In this document: one piece after another, positions 6,006 to 13,115 of the stretch
Layout of the letters: each line of letters begins with the position of its first letter
Numbering within the stretch: the first letter of the stretch is position 1
Assembly (NCBI GenBank): GCA_023433685.1
Contig: JAEYUD010000263.1
Coordinates: 1-16,169 of the forward strand
Origin: Bacteroidota bacterium
GTDB lineage: Bacteria; Bacteroidota; Ignavibacteria; Ignavibacteriales; Ignavibacteriaceae
Direction: 5' to 3'
Length of the DNA: 16,169 nt
Notes under the pieces: generated by a model
What the model saw: only the letters and a program-made list of their open reading frames with translations
Database searches by the model: none
Told to the model about the DNA's origin: nothing
Translations under genes and position numbers: made by a program

Positions 6006-7253
6006 ATGGTTCCACCACTTGAACAGATAACTCAGCCGGCAAAAGCCCTTCTTTCGGGTATGATCCAACAGGTTCCGCGTTCAGTTATTAGTGCTGAACG
6101 CCTCCCCTTCCTGGCGAATCTGGTGGCCTCGCTGAACTATGATCAGAAGGGGCTCCTGATGGATTTCATCAACTCCGTTCTGGTTACCATGGTGAAGAAA
6201 GAAGCCTCGGATATCGAGTTCGGTGGTCTGGCCACCATGCGCAATGTCTGGCTCAGGATCCACGGGAAGAAAGACAGGATCGCCGATCTCCCTTCACTTC
6301 ATGAAGACGAGTCGGCTATTGTTATCCTTAACCTTCTGAGCGACAAACAGAAGGAGGGTCTTTTCCACAACAAGAATATTGACTTCTCCCATTCGTTCGT
6401 TGCGGGTGAGCCCGCGCGAATGTACCGTTTCAGAGCCGATGCTTACTATGACATGGATTCGCTCGCCCTTAACATGAGAGCGATATCCCCGACCGTCCGT
6501 AAGATCGATACCCTTGGTTTCAGCAAGATCGCGATTCAGTCGATGCACCACCTCTACATAAAGCAGGGGTTGGTTCTTATCACGGGAATCACCGGTTCAG
6601 GTAAGTCATCAACTCTTGATGCCATTGTTGACATGCACAATGAAACCGACAATGCCCAGGTAATAGTGATCGCCCAGCCCATCGAGTTTGTTCACACTTC
6701 AAAGAAGTGTATCATCAGACACCGTGAAGTAGGCAAAGATGTTGCCTCGTTCAAAGACGGGGTTATACAGTCACTCCGGCAGGATCCGGATATCATCATT
6801 ATCGGTGAAATGCGTGATCCGGAAACCATTATGGCATCACTTGAAGTGGCGGATACCGGACACAAGGTTTTCTCAACACTTCATACTTCATCCGCGGTTG
6901 AGTCAATAGACAGAATTATCGCCGAAGTGCATCCAAGTGAGCAGCCCCGAGTGAGAAGCAGGCTTGCCGACGTGCTGACAGTGGTTGTTTCACAAAAACT
7001 GCTGCCAAGCCTCGACGGCAAACGTGTTATGGCGAAGGAAGTACTGGTTATGACACCCAGCATTCAGTCGGCTATTAAAAACAACAACTCGGGAGAGATA
7101 TACATGATGATCAACCAGGGTGCCGCCCAGGGTATGATCACCATGGAACAGGATATCAAGAACCTCTACATTTCAAAAAAGATATCCCTTGAGACAGCTC
7201 TTTCTTACGCGAACCAGAAGAACAGAATGAAACAGATCTTAGGTATTTCGTAA
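6006..7253 (+). CDS. pilT: PilT-like ATPase with altered Asp box
   Basis: Secretion/retraction ATPase of the PilT/PilU branch: 415 aa, an N-terminal PAS-like domain (about residues 50-165) and a RecA core, with no GspE N-domain and no tetracysteine. Walker A GITGSGKSS (194-202), Walker B region RQDPDIIIIGEMRD (258-271) and His box STLHT (290-294) are intact. Two motifs differ from standard PilT. The Asp box reads IAQPIEFVH (222-230), so the usual Glu-Asp before Pro are Ala223-Gln224, although Glu227 remains. The AIRNLIRE motif region reads AIKNNNSGEIYMM (356-368), keeping only its start and general pattern. The C-terminal GAAQGMITMEQDI (372-384) is typical PilT. The ATG of the next gene follows its stop directly. 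It may be a PilT or PilU-like accessory motor; whether it hydrolyses ATP is uncertain. Confidence 0.92.
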   Translation: MVPPLEQITQPAKALLSGMIQQVPRSVISAERLPFLANLVASLNYDQKGLLMDFINSVLVTMVKKEASDIEFGGLATMRNVWLRIHGKKDRIADLPSLHEDESAIVILNLLSDKQKEGLFHNKNIDFSHSFVAGEPARMYRFRADAYYDMDSLALNMRAISPTVRKIDTLGFSKIAIQSMHHLYIKQGLVLITGITGSGKSSTLDAIVDMHNETDNAQVIVIAQPIEFVHTSKKCIIRHREVGKDVASFKDGVIQSLRQDPDIIIIGEMRDPETIMASLEVADTGHKVFSTLHTSSAVESIDRIIAEVHPSEQPRVRSRLADVLTVVVSQKLLPSLDGKRVMAKEVLVMTPSIQSAIKNNNSGEIYMMINQGAAQGMITMEQDIKNLYISKKISLETALSYANQKNRMKQILGIS

Positions 7254-8789
7254 ATGACCATCAATCATATCTTCTGTCTATTTCTCGAAGGGGCTGACAG
7301 CAAAGCAGCCTTGTTCGAAAAAACGAAGTCCGGAATTAAATTCCTCCGGGGAATGTCGGTCGAGCCCAACAAACCCGACGAACAGACCTTTGATGACTCC
7401 GGTCTTTCGTTCGACTCAGGAGATGTTGATCTTGGTGGTGCTGCCGGTCAAGACATAGAGGGTCTGACCACACGGCAGGATTTCGATCAGGGATATATTC
7501 GTTCGGTGAGCACGCTCCTCCTCGGGATCGATCTCTCGAAAACAGCTGTAATCCCTATTATAACCGAGCCTTATATCAGCTTCCAACGCCCCGACAAGGG
7601 CGAGACTCAGATTTTCAAAAAAGAGGTAATTGAAAAGATCGACGCGGCAGTGAATTCGATCGATATGGCGGATGGCGGCAAAATGACCATCGTGCCGAGT
7701 TCGGATCTCTCTTACATCAATCTGATCGATTCAATCGCCCTGGCAAACGGCAAGAAACAGGTTAAAGTACCTTGCGTTAAAGCTGCTGATACCTCGCTAA
7801 GTTTTTATATCTCGCGTAAATTCAACTTCGCCCTTTCCGACTACACACTTATTTTGTACATCGGAAAAGAATACAGCAGAATGATATTCCTGATGGGCGA
7901 TCAGGTGAAGCATATCGGTCCGATGTTGAATATCGGAAAACACAATATCGATTCTTTCGATATTTACGCTTCGAAGATCATGCTCGAAATGGAGAATGGC
8001 GACATCTCCAACCTCGACAATATTGTTATTTGCGGTGAAGACTGGGGTGACTATCTGCCTGAATCATTGAGGGATACATTCCCCCGTGCCCGGATAACGG
8101 GTATGGATTTTGATGATATCGACACTTCCCTGCTCGACCGTGAGATCGAGGAAAATCTTTCCGCGTTCTCGGTTCCAATTGCAGCCGCGGTTGAATTTAC
8201 CAAAGAACTGGCAAAAGAGTATAAAGGGATCAATCTTATCCCTACTATGCTCATAGAACGGCAGAAAACCTTCCCTCTCGCCTGGCATGGTTATATCGCG
8301 ATTCTTGCCCTTTTTGCCGTGACAATGTTTCTGACATTAAATATTATGAGCAAAATTGCCGATCTGAACAAACTTGATGCTGAAATATCGGTACTCACAG
8401 AGCAGCAGCGGCAATTCAAAGCAATTCTGGATGAAATATCGGCATACGATTCAAAAGTAAAGGGTTTTGATGAAACCCAGGCTGTGCTCGATAGTGTGAC
8501 AAAGAATGCTTCCGTTTGGCAGAACCGTTTAAGTGGTATAGCCGGATTCCTTGAGCAAAGAAACGCGATGTGGCTTACGGGTATTTCAGAGGCAGGTCCC
8601 GGAAAAATAGATATCTTTGGTATAAGTAAAAGCAGACCCCTTATAAGCGAATTTACACAGTTTCTGAACGGAGCCGTTTTAAGAGGTGTAACCTCTGAAA
8701 AAATAGCTGACGAAAGGGTGTTTAAATTCTCTATTCAAATGAGTGATTCATTAATGAAGAGTACTGATGGAACGAAAGTCAAAAAATAG
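7254..8789 (+). CDS. PilM-PilN fusion protein (alignment complex, GspL-like)
   Basis: Inner-membrane protein of 511 aa that joins two normally separate pilus proteins. The first about 320 residues are cytoplasmic and look like a divergent actin-like PilM/GspL fold (alternating strands and helices, for example DYTLILYIGKEYSRMIFLMG at 196-215 and NLDNIVICGEDWGDYL at 253-268). An unusual acidic, Gly-rich insertion lies near 40-75. At 324-330 the text KGINLIP matches the start of PilN, which normally begins with a short cytoplasmic INLLP motif that binds PilM. A membrane segment follows (about 345-364), then a coiled coil (about 367-395) and a periplasmic ferredoxin-like region (about 425-495). 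The start codon touches the stop of the PilT-like gene, and its end overlaps the next gene by 23 bases, so it belongs to one translated unit. PilM nucleotide-binding motifs are weak, so the N-terminal assignment rests partly on context. Confidence 0.8.
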   Translation: MTINHIFCLFLEGADSKAALFEKTKSGIKFLRGMSVEPNKPDEQTFDDSGLSFDSGDVDLGGAAGQDIEGLTTRQDFDQGYIRSVSTLLLGIDLSKTAVIPIITEPYISFQRPDKGETQIFKKEVIEKIDAAVNSIDMADGGKMTIVPSSDLSYINLIDSIALANGKKQVKVPCVKAADTSLSFYISRKFNFALSDYTLILYIGKEYSRMIFLMGDQVKHIGPMLNIGKHNIDSFDIYASKIMLEMENGDISNLDNIVICGEDWGDYLPESLRDTFPRARITGMDFDDIDTSLLDREIEENLSAFSVPIAAAVEFTKELAKEYKGINLIPTMLIERQKTFPLAWHGYIAILALFAVTMFLTLNIMSKIADLNKLDAEISVLTEQQRQFKAILDEISAYDSKVKGFDETQAVLDSVTKNASVWQNRLSGIAGFLEQRNAMWLTGISEAGPGKIDIFGISKSRPLISEFTQFLNGAVLRGVTSEKIADERVFKFSIQMSDSLMKSTDGTKVKK

Positions 8790-9678
8790 CCTGGTCGTTC
8801 TGGTACTCATCCTTCTTGTTCTGATAGCCTGGGCTGTCCTCCACTTCTTCGTGTACAACGGGAAGTTCAAGGATAGAAGGGCAAAGCTCAAATCGCTTAA
8901 GGAGAGCAACGCGCAATATGATACCGCCTCATTAAACGCGCAGCTGAATCAGTTGAAGATCAAGTTTACCTCACTCGACTCGCTGCTCGCTCAAAGGAAA
9001 CATAACATCCCAAAGGATATTCATCAGTCGAAATTCTACTCATTCCTCGCGGCGCAGACCCCGGGTCTGTCTGACCAAAGCTATGTAAACATGGAGTATC
9101 TCGGCAGTGAGGCTGAAGGCGGTTTTAATGTTATGAAGTATAAGCTCTCGGGGCAATGTTCATTTTTGGAGTTGTGGAAGATGCTTTATGCCGTTGAAGA
9201 GAGCAAAGAACTTAAGAAGGTCTCAAATATTACTTTTTCACAGAATGTGGTGTTCGACGAAGACAAGTCACCCTACTACTTTGTGAATTTTGCTCTCGAA
9301 GTTAAGGTTTATACATCCCCCGATGACAGATTCACATCAACAAGGTTCACCGAAAATGACCTTAAGGCAGCGAAGATATACAATATTTTCTACCCAAAGC
9401 TTCGCACGGAGATCGAACCGAATATTTATGAACTGCTGGAAGTGAAGAACGCGAAACTTCTTGCGCTCCTCCCTGACGGGGCCTTCTTGATGGACGAGCG
9501 GGGGAGAACGTATGTACTTGCAGAGGGTGATGAAGTTTACCTCGGATTCCTTACCAGGATTGACAGGGGAACCAACAGTGTGTCATTTGTTCTAAACAAA
9601 GGCGGAGTTATCGAGACCGTTACGATCAGACTATTGCAGGAGTCCGATCTCACGCCACAACAAGAAACCAAAAGGTGA
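8767..9678 (+). CDS. PilO-PilP fusion protein (alignment complex)
   Basis: A 303-aa inner-membrane-anchored periplasmic protein. It has the PilO/GspM plan: short basic N-terminus, membrane segment (about 8-29), coiled coil (about 33-78) and a ferredoxin-like domain (about 85-185). A linker (186-215) leads to a small beta domain at about 216-290 (YELLEVKNAKLLALLPDGAF, then GRTYVLAEGDEV and LGFLTRID) that resembles the PilP/GspC homology domain, where a short barrel with a G-D-x-[VL] turn contacts the secretin N0 domain. There is no separate PilP gene or PilP lipobox, so the fusion would place the secretin-binding domain directly on PilO. Its start overlaps the PilM-PilN gene by 23 bases and its stop overlaps the ribosome binding site of the secretin gene. 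The PilO half is secure by order and topology; the PilP half is a pattern match that a profile search should test. Confidence 0.78.
   Translation: MERKSKNSLVVLVLILLVLIAWAVLHFFVYNGKFKDRRAKLKSLKESNAQYDTASLNAQLNQLKIKFTSLDSLLAQRKHNIPKDIHQSKFYSFLAAQTPGLSDQSYVNMEYLGSEAEGGFNVMKYKLSGQCSFLELWKMLYAVEESKELKKVSNITFSQNVVFDEDKSPYYFVNFALEVKVYTSPDDRFTSTRFTENDLKAAKIYNIFYPKLRTEIEPNIYELLEVKNAKLLALLPDGAFLMDERGRTYVLAEGDEVYLGFLTRIDRGTNSVSFVLNKGGVIETVTIRLLQESDLTPQQETKR
9671..9678 (+). promoter_or_regulatory. Ribosome binding site deciding the secretin start
   Basis: AAAGGTGA overlaps the stop of the PilO-PilP gene and sits 5 bases before the ATG at 9684. A GTG at 9675 is in frame but lies inside this site, so the ATG, which begins a typical MKK signal peptide, is the better start. 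Confidence 0.6.
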
Positions 9679-9683
9679 TCGAC

Positions 9684-10943
9684 ATGAAAAAGCTTTTTTC
9701 ATTCTCCGTTTTTATCATCCTCTTTTCCGTTAACATCCTTGCTCAAAAGGATCTCGAAAAAGAATTGAACGAATACAGTTCACCTGATGAGATTGTTACC
9801 CTCTCCCCCACTCTTTCATTCGATCAGGCAATCGAGATACTCTCAAAGGTCTCAATGAAAATGACCGGAAGAAAGATAGTCACCAAAGTGGAAGGGAAGG
9901 AGCCGATAGGCATCGAACTGACAAACATCAGCTATATGAAGGCTCTTAAGATCATTTCCCGGTACAGGGGCCTGCTGATCGAAGAAACAGCCGATGTGAT
10001 AATTGTTGACAACCCAAAGAGTCCAATAATTGTTCCGGAAATACCCAAGCCTGACAAATCGATCTATGCTCCCGTTGATGCCCGTGAAGTCAAGATATCC
10101 GCTATTTTCTTTGAGGCTGATAACACAGCGCTAAGAGAACGTGGCGTAAACTGGAAGATGCTCCTCTCGGATCCCAACAACAATTTTGGAGTAGACCTCA
10201 AAACTTTTGGTGAAACCACTTCGGAAACCACCCCGACCGACTTCAAAGTTTCGGCAGGTTCCGCTTTCGATCTTGGCAGTTTCAAAGGTGACCTCCTCGG
10301 TACATTCAGATTTTTTGAGTCTGAAAATCTCGGCGAGATCATCGCCAACCCTTCAATTGTGGTAAGGAACGGTGAGAACGGAAAGATTCAAATAGGCTCT
10401 GACTTCTCAATTAAACAGAGGGATTTCGCCGGAAACGTCACCGACCAGTTCTTCCAGACCGGTTCGATCATCGATGTTACTCCGAATATCTACAATGAGC
10501 AGGGAATCGACTATATCGTACTCAAACTGGCTGTAGAAAGAAGTACCGCCTTCCCGAGCGAACTCTCTACTGAGATCAGGAAGACAAAAGCCAACTCACA
10601 GATACTGATGTTGAATGGTGAAGAAACCGTTATCGGCGGGCTTTATGTTACTGATGAATCAATCGTGAGAACAGGTATACCCATCTTGAAAGACCTGCCG
10701 TGGTGGGTGCTCGGCATAAGGTATCTTGCCGGAAGTGATTCGAAAAAACTGACCAAAAAAGAGATTATAATCGTTGTTAAAACCGAACTTCTTCCCGCTT
10801 TGAAAGACAGGGTGAAGAACCTTGCTGACAAGACCCTGTTCGACAAAAAACTGCAGGAGCACAGGAATACCAATGAGGATATCAAAAAGAAAAGCCCAAA
10901 CCAGCAAGAGATGAAGGGCGAGGATCCTGAAAAGGAGAAATGA
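9684..10943 (+). CDS. pilQ: Short secretin (PilQ/GspD family)
   Basis: Outer-membrane secretin forming the exit pore of the machine. Residue 1 is the ATG at 9684. A Sec signal peptide (MKKLFSFSVFIILFSVNILA, then QKD) has no lipobox Cys. A small N-domain module follows (about 40-115; LSFDQAIEIL and ISYMKALKII are typical helices of N0/STN or N1). The secretin domain covers about 130-365: EVKISAIFFEADNTALRERG at its start, LGEIIANPSIVVRNGENGKI in the middle, the signature TGIPILKDLPWW, and the family's final strand KEIIIVVKTELLP. A charged tail of about 50 residues ends the protein. At 419 aa it is much shorter than typical PilQ or GspD (600-800), with at most one or two N-domains and no AMIN domain. 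It is the last gene of the machinery run. PilQ is preferred over GspD because of its neighbours. Confidence 0.92.
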   Translation: MKKLFSFSVFIILFSVNILAQKDLEKELNEYSSPDEIVTLSPTLSFDQAIEILSKVSMKMTGRKIVTKVEGKEPIGIELTNISYMKALKIISRYRGLLIEETADVIIVDNPKSPIIVPEIPKPDKSIYAPVDAREVKISAIFFEADNTALRERGVNWKMLLSDPNNNFGVDLKTFGETTSETTPTDFKVSAGSAFDLGSFKGDLLGTFRFFESENLGEIIANPSIVVRNGENGKIQIGSDFSIKQRDFAGNVTDQFFQTGSIIDVTPNIYNEQGIDYIVLKLAVERSTAFPSELSTEIRKTKANSQILMLNGEETVIGGLYVTDESIVRTGIPILKDLPWWVLGIRYLAGSDSKKLTKKEIIIVVKTELLPALKDRVKNLADKTLFDKKLQEHRNTNEDIKKKSPNQQEMKGEDPEKEK

Positions 10944-10963
10944 TTCACTGTTTTTATAAACTG

Positions 10964-10979
10964 AACCCGAAATTTTGAG
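10964..10979 (+). repeat. 16-base direct repeat, copy 2 (upstream of receiver gene)
   Basis: AACCCGAAATTTTGAG, identical to 1251-1266. Here it ends 11 bases before the ATG of the receiver-domain gene, so it overlaps the place of a ribosome binding site (the TGAG is only a weak one). Confidence 0.4.
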
Positions 10980-10990
10980 ATCGCCATAAC

Positions 10991-11350
10991 ATGGAAACTA
11001 TTCTAATAGTTGATGATGAAATCGCCCTTAGTCAGATACTGAAAGAGGAACTGACTGAAGTGGGCTACACTGTCCATTCGGTTGACTCAGCCGATAAAGC
11101 CTTGAAACATCTTAGGGAAAATCGTATTGATCTGATGTTACTCGACCTGAACATGCCTGAAAAAGACGGTTACTACGTATTGGAAGAGATGGAAAGAGAC
11201 GGGATATCACTGAAGGTTATCGTTCTGACCGCGTATGCTGATCTGACATCAGCCATCCGTTCCGCAAAACTGGGGGCAAGCGACTTCATTACCAAGCCGT
11301 ATGATCTCGACGAACTTCTCGTCTCGATCAGGAAAGTTCTCTACATGTAA
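10991..11350 (+). CDS. Stand-alone response regulator receiver protein
   Basis: A 119-aa single CheY-type receiver domain with no output domain. All conserved residues are present: the acidic pair Asp8-Asp9 (VDDE), phospho-acceptor Asp52 in LMLLDLNMPEKDG, Thr80 (VIVLTAY) and Lys102 (FITKPYD). It should therefore be phosphorylatable and act by protein-protein contact or as a shuttle in a phosphorelay. It starts 47 bases after the secretin gene on the same strand with no terminator seen between them, so it may be the last gene of the pilus transcript. It converges tail-to-tail with the hybrid kinase gene, 5 bases apart. A role in controlling the pilus motor is an inference from position only. 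Confidence 0.93.
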   Translation: METILIVDDEIALSQILKEELTEVGYTVHSVDSADKALKHLRENRIDLMLLDLNMPEKDGYYVLEEMERDGISLKVIVLTAYADLTSAIRSAKLGASDFITKPYDLDELLVSIRKVLYM

Positions 11351-11355
11351 AATTA

Positions 11356-12474
11356 TCAGACCAGGCTGTTCAGAAGCGCGATTAGTGACTCAAGTTCATA
11401 CGGTTTCTGCAGCACGGCATCCACTCTCACATCAGTGAACTCAAGTGAACTGAGCCCCATCGTACCTGTCGAAAGAATTACCTTAACATCCTGATCAAAT
11501 TTCCTTATCTCTTTTACCGCGGCAAGCCCGTCGATCCCACCCATCCTAAGATCGGTTAACAATACGTCAAATGTACTGTCAGTTCTCAGTTTCTCGATAG
11601 CACCTTCGGCGGAATTCACACAACTCACATGGTAGCCCATTCCGGTAAGAAGATCCTCAAGTATTGAGACAAGAAGCACTTCGTCATCCGCGATAAGGAT
11701 ATTGACGTTCTCCCGCGTCTTTTCTCTTCTCGTGTGCACATAAGCGGGAAATTCGATGGAAAACTTGCTCCCCTCTCCCGGAGTGCTCTCAACGAAAATT
11801 CTGCCACCGTTCGCCTCTATCATCTTTTTTACAGTGAAGAGACCGATCCCGCTAACCCTCCCCTTGTTCTTTGTGGAATAATAAGGTTGAAATATTTTAT
11901 CAACTACATTAGGAGGCATACCGGTACCATTGTCTTTGATGTTAATGAGCACTTTCGGTTGCTCTTCCTCGTTTTCTTTACCGAGCATCACAGGTGGGAA
12001 GATGTTAACAGCGGAAATGGTTATCATCCCTTTCTGTGGAATCGCTTCAAAGGCATTGATCAGGATATTCAGTATAACGGAATATATTTCGGTGGAGTTA
12101 CCCTTAAGATCGGCAATGCTTGTGCTTATCTCTGTGGCAAGATGAATCTCTTTTGAGAAATTGTGGATCACCGATGAGACCGCTTCATTAATAAGCAGTC
12201 TGGTGTTTATGCGGGTATCACGCCTTCTTTCGGTTCCCGGAGGGGCGAGCATTTCGGAGGCGATTTCGGTTGCCCTGCGTGAGCAGTGTTCAATATTTTC
12301 AAGATACTGAATTGCCTCTTTATTATTCTCCACGTACTTGTGAAGGAGCAGGATATTCGAGAATATTCCGGTGAAAAGATTGTTGATGTCGTGCACGGCC
12401 ATCATCTGGAGATCGAGCGCGTCGTATGCAGAAAAGGTGTTTGGCTCTTTTTTTGAGGTCGAAACGGAATCCAT
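11356..12474 (-). CDS. Soluble hybrid histidine kinase with C-terminal receiver
   Basis: Cytoplasmic two-component hybrid kinase, 372 aa from the ATG at 12474 (a TTG three codons upstream is less likely). Residues 1-20 are polar with no sensor or membrane segment. The dimerisation/phosphoacceptor helix has the H-box AVHDINNLFTGI with His28. The ATPase domain follows: N box NILINAFEAI (136-145), G1 DNGTGMP (181-187), F box IFQPYYSTK (194-202), G2 GIGL (209-212) and a GEGSKFSIEFP end. The receiver domain begins at NILIADDEV (258) and has phospho-acceptor Asp308 (LLTDLRM), Ser335/Thr336 and Lys357 (LQKPYE). The HDxNN form of the H-box is common in soluble hybrid kinases. With no sensor of its own it must take its signal through a partner. 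The neighbouring receiver at 10991 is a candidate partner in a phosphorelay; this is inferred from adjacency. Confidence 0.93.
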   Translation of the reverse strand: MDSVSTSKKEPNTFSAYDALDLQMMAVHDINNLFTGIFSNILLLHKYVENNKEAIQYLENIEHCSRRATEIASEMLAPPGTERRRDTRINTRLLINEAVSSVIHNFSKEIHLATEISTSIADLKGNSTEIYSVILNILINAFEAIPQKGMITISAVNIFPPVMLGKENEEEQPKVLINIKDNGTGMPPNVVDKIFQPYYSTKNKGRVSGIGLFTVKKMIEANGGRIFVESTPGEGSKFSIEFPAYVHTRREKTRENVNILIADDEVLLVSILEDLLTGMGYHVSCVNSAEGAIEKLRTDSTFDVLLTDLRMGGIDGLAAVKEIRKFDQDVKVILSTGTMGLSSLEFTDVRVDAVLQKPYELESLIALLNSLV

Positions 12475-12503
12475 GGCTTTCAATAATATTGAGTTATTCA
12501 GTA

Positions 12504-12520
12504 AATTTAAACTTTAAATT
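12504..12520. promoter_or_regulatory. 17-base palindrome between divergent genes
   Basis: AATTTAAA (12504-12511), one central C, and TTTAAATT (12513-12520) form a perfect dyad in the 56-base gap between the divergent kinase and methyltransferase genes. The gap must hold both promoters, so the dyad could be an operator, but it is pure A+T apart from the centre and could arise by chance. Confidence 0.25.
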
Positions 12521-12530
12521 ATCTGGAATT

Positions 12531-13115
12531 ATGGACCCCATAAACATTCTTATTTTGATCGCGTTGGTGGCATTTACAGCCGCCAATTATTCCGGCTCGA
12601 AGAGCGGTCTGAAATCTAAAGTATCCGCTGTTTCAAAGCGGGCATCCGGTTGGTTACAGACTGTACCACCGAATGTTCTGGCAATTTCTTCCCTACTGCA
12701 ATTTGCCGGAGTCTTCCCCATCGTGGATACATGGTTCCTTCCCCAACCGGGTCAGACCACAAGGATCATTTTCTTCCTGCTTTTTCTCCTTTTTTCCTGG
12801 ATACAACTTAAAAGTTTTAAAACACTTGGTATCAACTATTCAACCGAAATAGTGATCTTCAAAGATCACAAGTTAGTCACAAGTGGCATTTATTCGATCG
12901 TACGTCACCCGCAATATGCCGGGCAAGTGCTCGCCGATCTTTTCGCGGGGCTCGCGATGCTCTCATCACCTGTGGTTATTCTTACCGTCTTCGTGTCTTT
13001 CCCACTCCTTGTTTTAAGGGCAAAAAAGGAGGAAGAATTCTTGTCATCCGCTTTCAGCGAGGGATTCACAACATACCGGAATCGATCCGGATTCTTCATC
13101 CCATGGATGGGCTAA
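12531..13115 (+). CDS. Isoprenylcysteine carboxylmethyltransferase/phospholipid methyltransferase-type membrane protein
   Basis: A 194-aa integral membrane protein of the ICMT/PEMT fold. The ATG at 12531 is chosen because the hydrophobic segment begins at once (MDPINILILIALVAF); an upstream in-frame ATG at 12426 would overlap the divergent kinase gene. Hydrophobic segments lie near residues 4-19, 48-68, 77-92 and 136-160. The family's SAM-binding core is visible: GIYSIVRHPQYAGQ (about 119-132) and, near the C-terminus, the RAKKEEEFL helix with a following Tyr-x-Asn-Arg. Bacterial members methylate small lipophilic or quinone-like compounds or lipids; the substrate here cannot be told, and true isoprenylcysteine is unlikely in a bacterium. 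Its stop TAA overlaps the stop of the convergent lipoprotein gene by 4 bases. There is no evident link with the pilus genes. Confidence 0.85.
   Translation: MDPINILILIALVAFTAANYSGSKSGLKSKVSAVSKRASGWLQTVPPNVLAISSLLQFAGVFPIVDTWFLPQPGQTTRIIFFLLFLLFSWIQLKSFKTLGINYSTEIVIFKDHKLVTSGIYSIVRHPQYAGQVLADLFAGLAMLSSPVVILTVFVSFPLLVLRAKKEEEFLSSAFSEGFTTYRNRSGFFIPWMG

Noticed and set aside
5459..6885. Identical 14-base stretch TTCTCAACACTTCA in both ATPase genes
   Set aside because: It encodes the homologous His box (F-S-T-L-H) in both, so it reflects protein homology, not a DNA repeat.
11734..12156. 140-codon open frame on the plus strand antisense to the hybrid kinase
   Set aside because: The minus-strand frame has all kinase motifs; the plus-strand translation shows no domain or ribosome binding site.
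12426..12530. Upstream extension of the membrane methyltransferase from an ATG at 12426
   Set aside because: The extra 35 residues overlap the divergent kinase start and do not resemble the family; the ATG at 12531 begins the first membrane segment.
13112..13115. Overlapping stop codons of convergent genes as a regulatory device
   Set aside because: Four-base convergent overlaps are common in compact bacterial genomes and nothing else marks the site.
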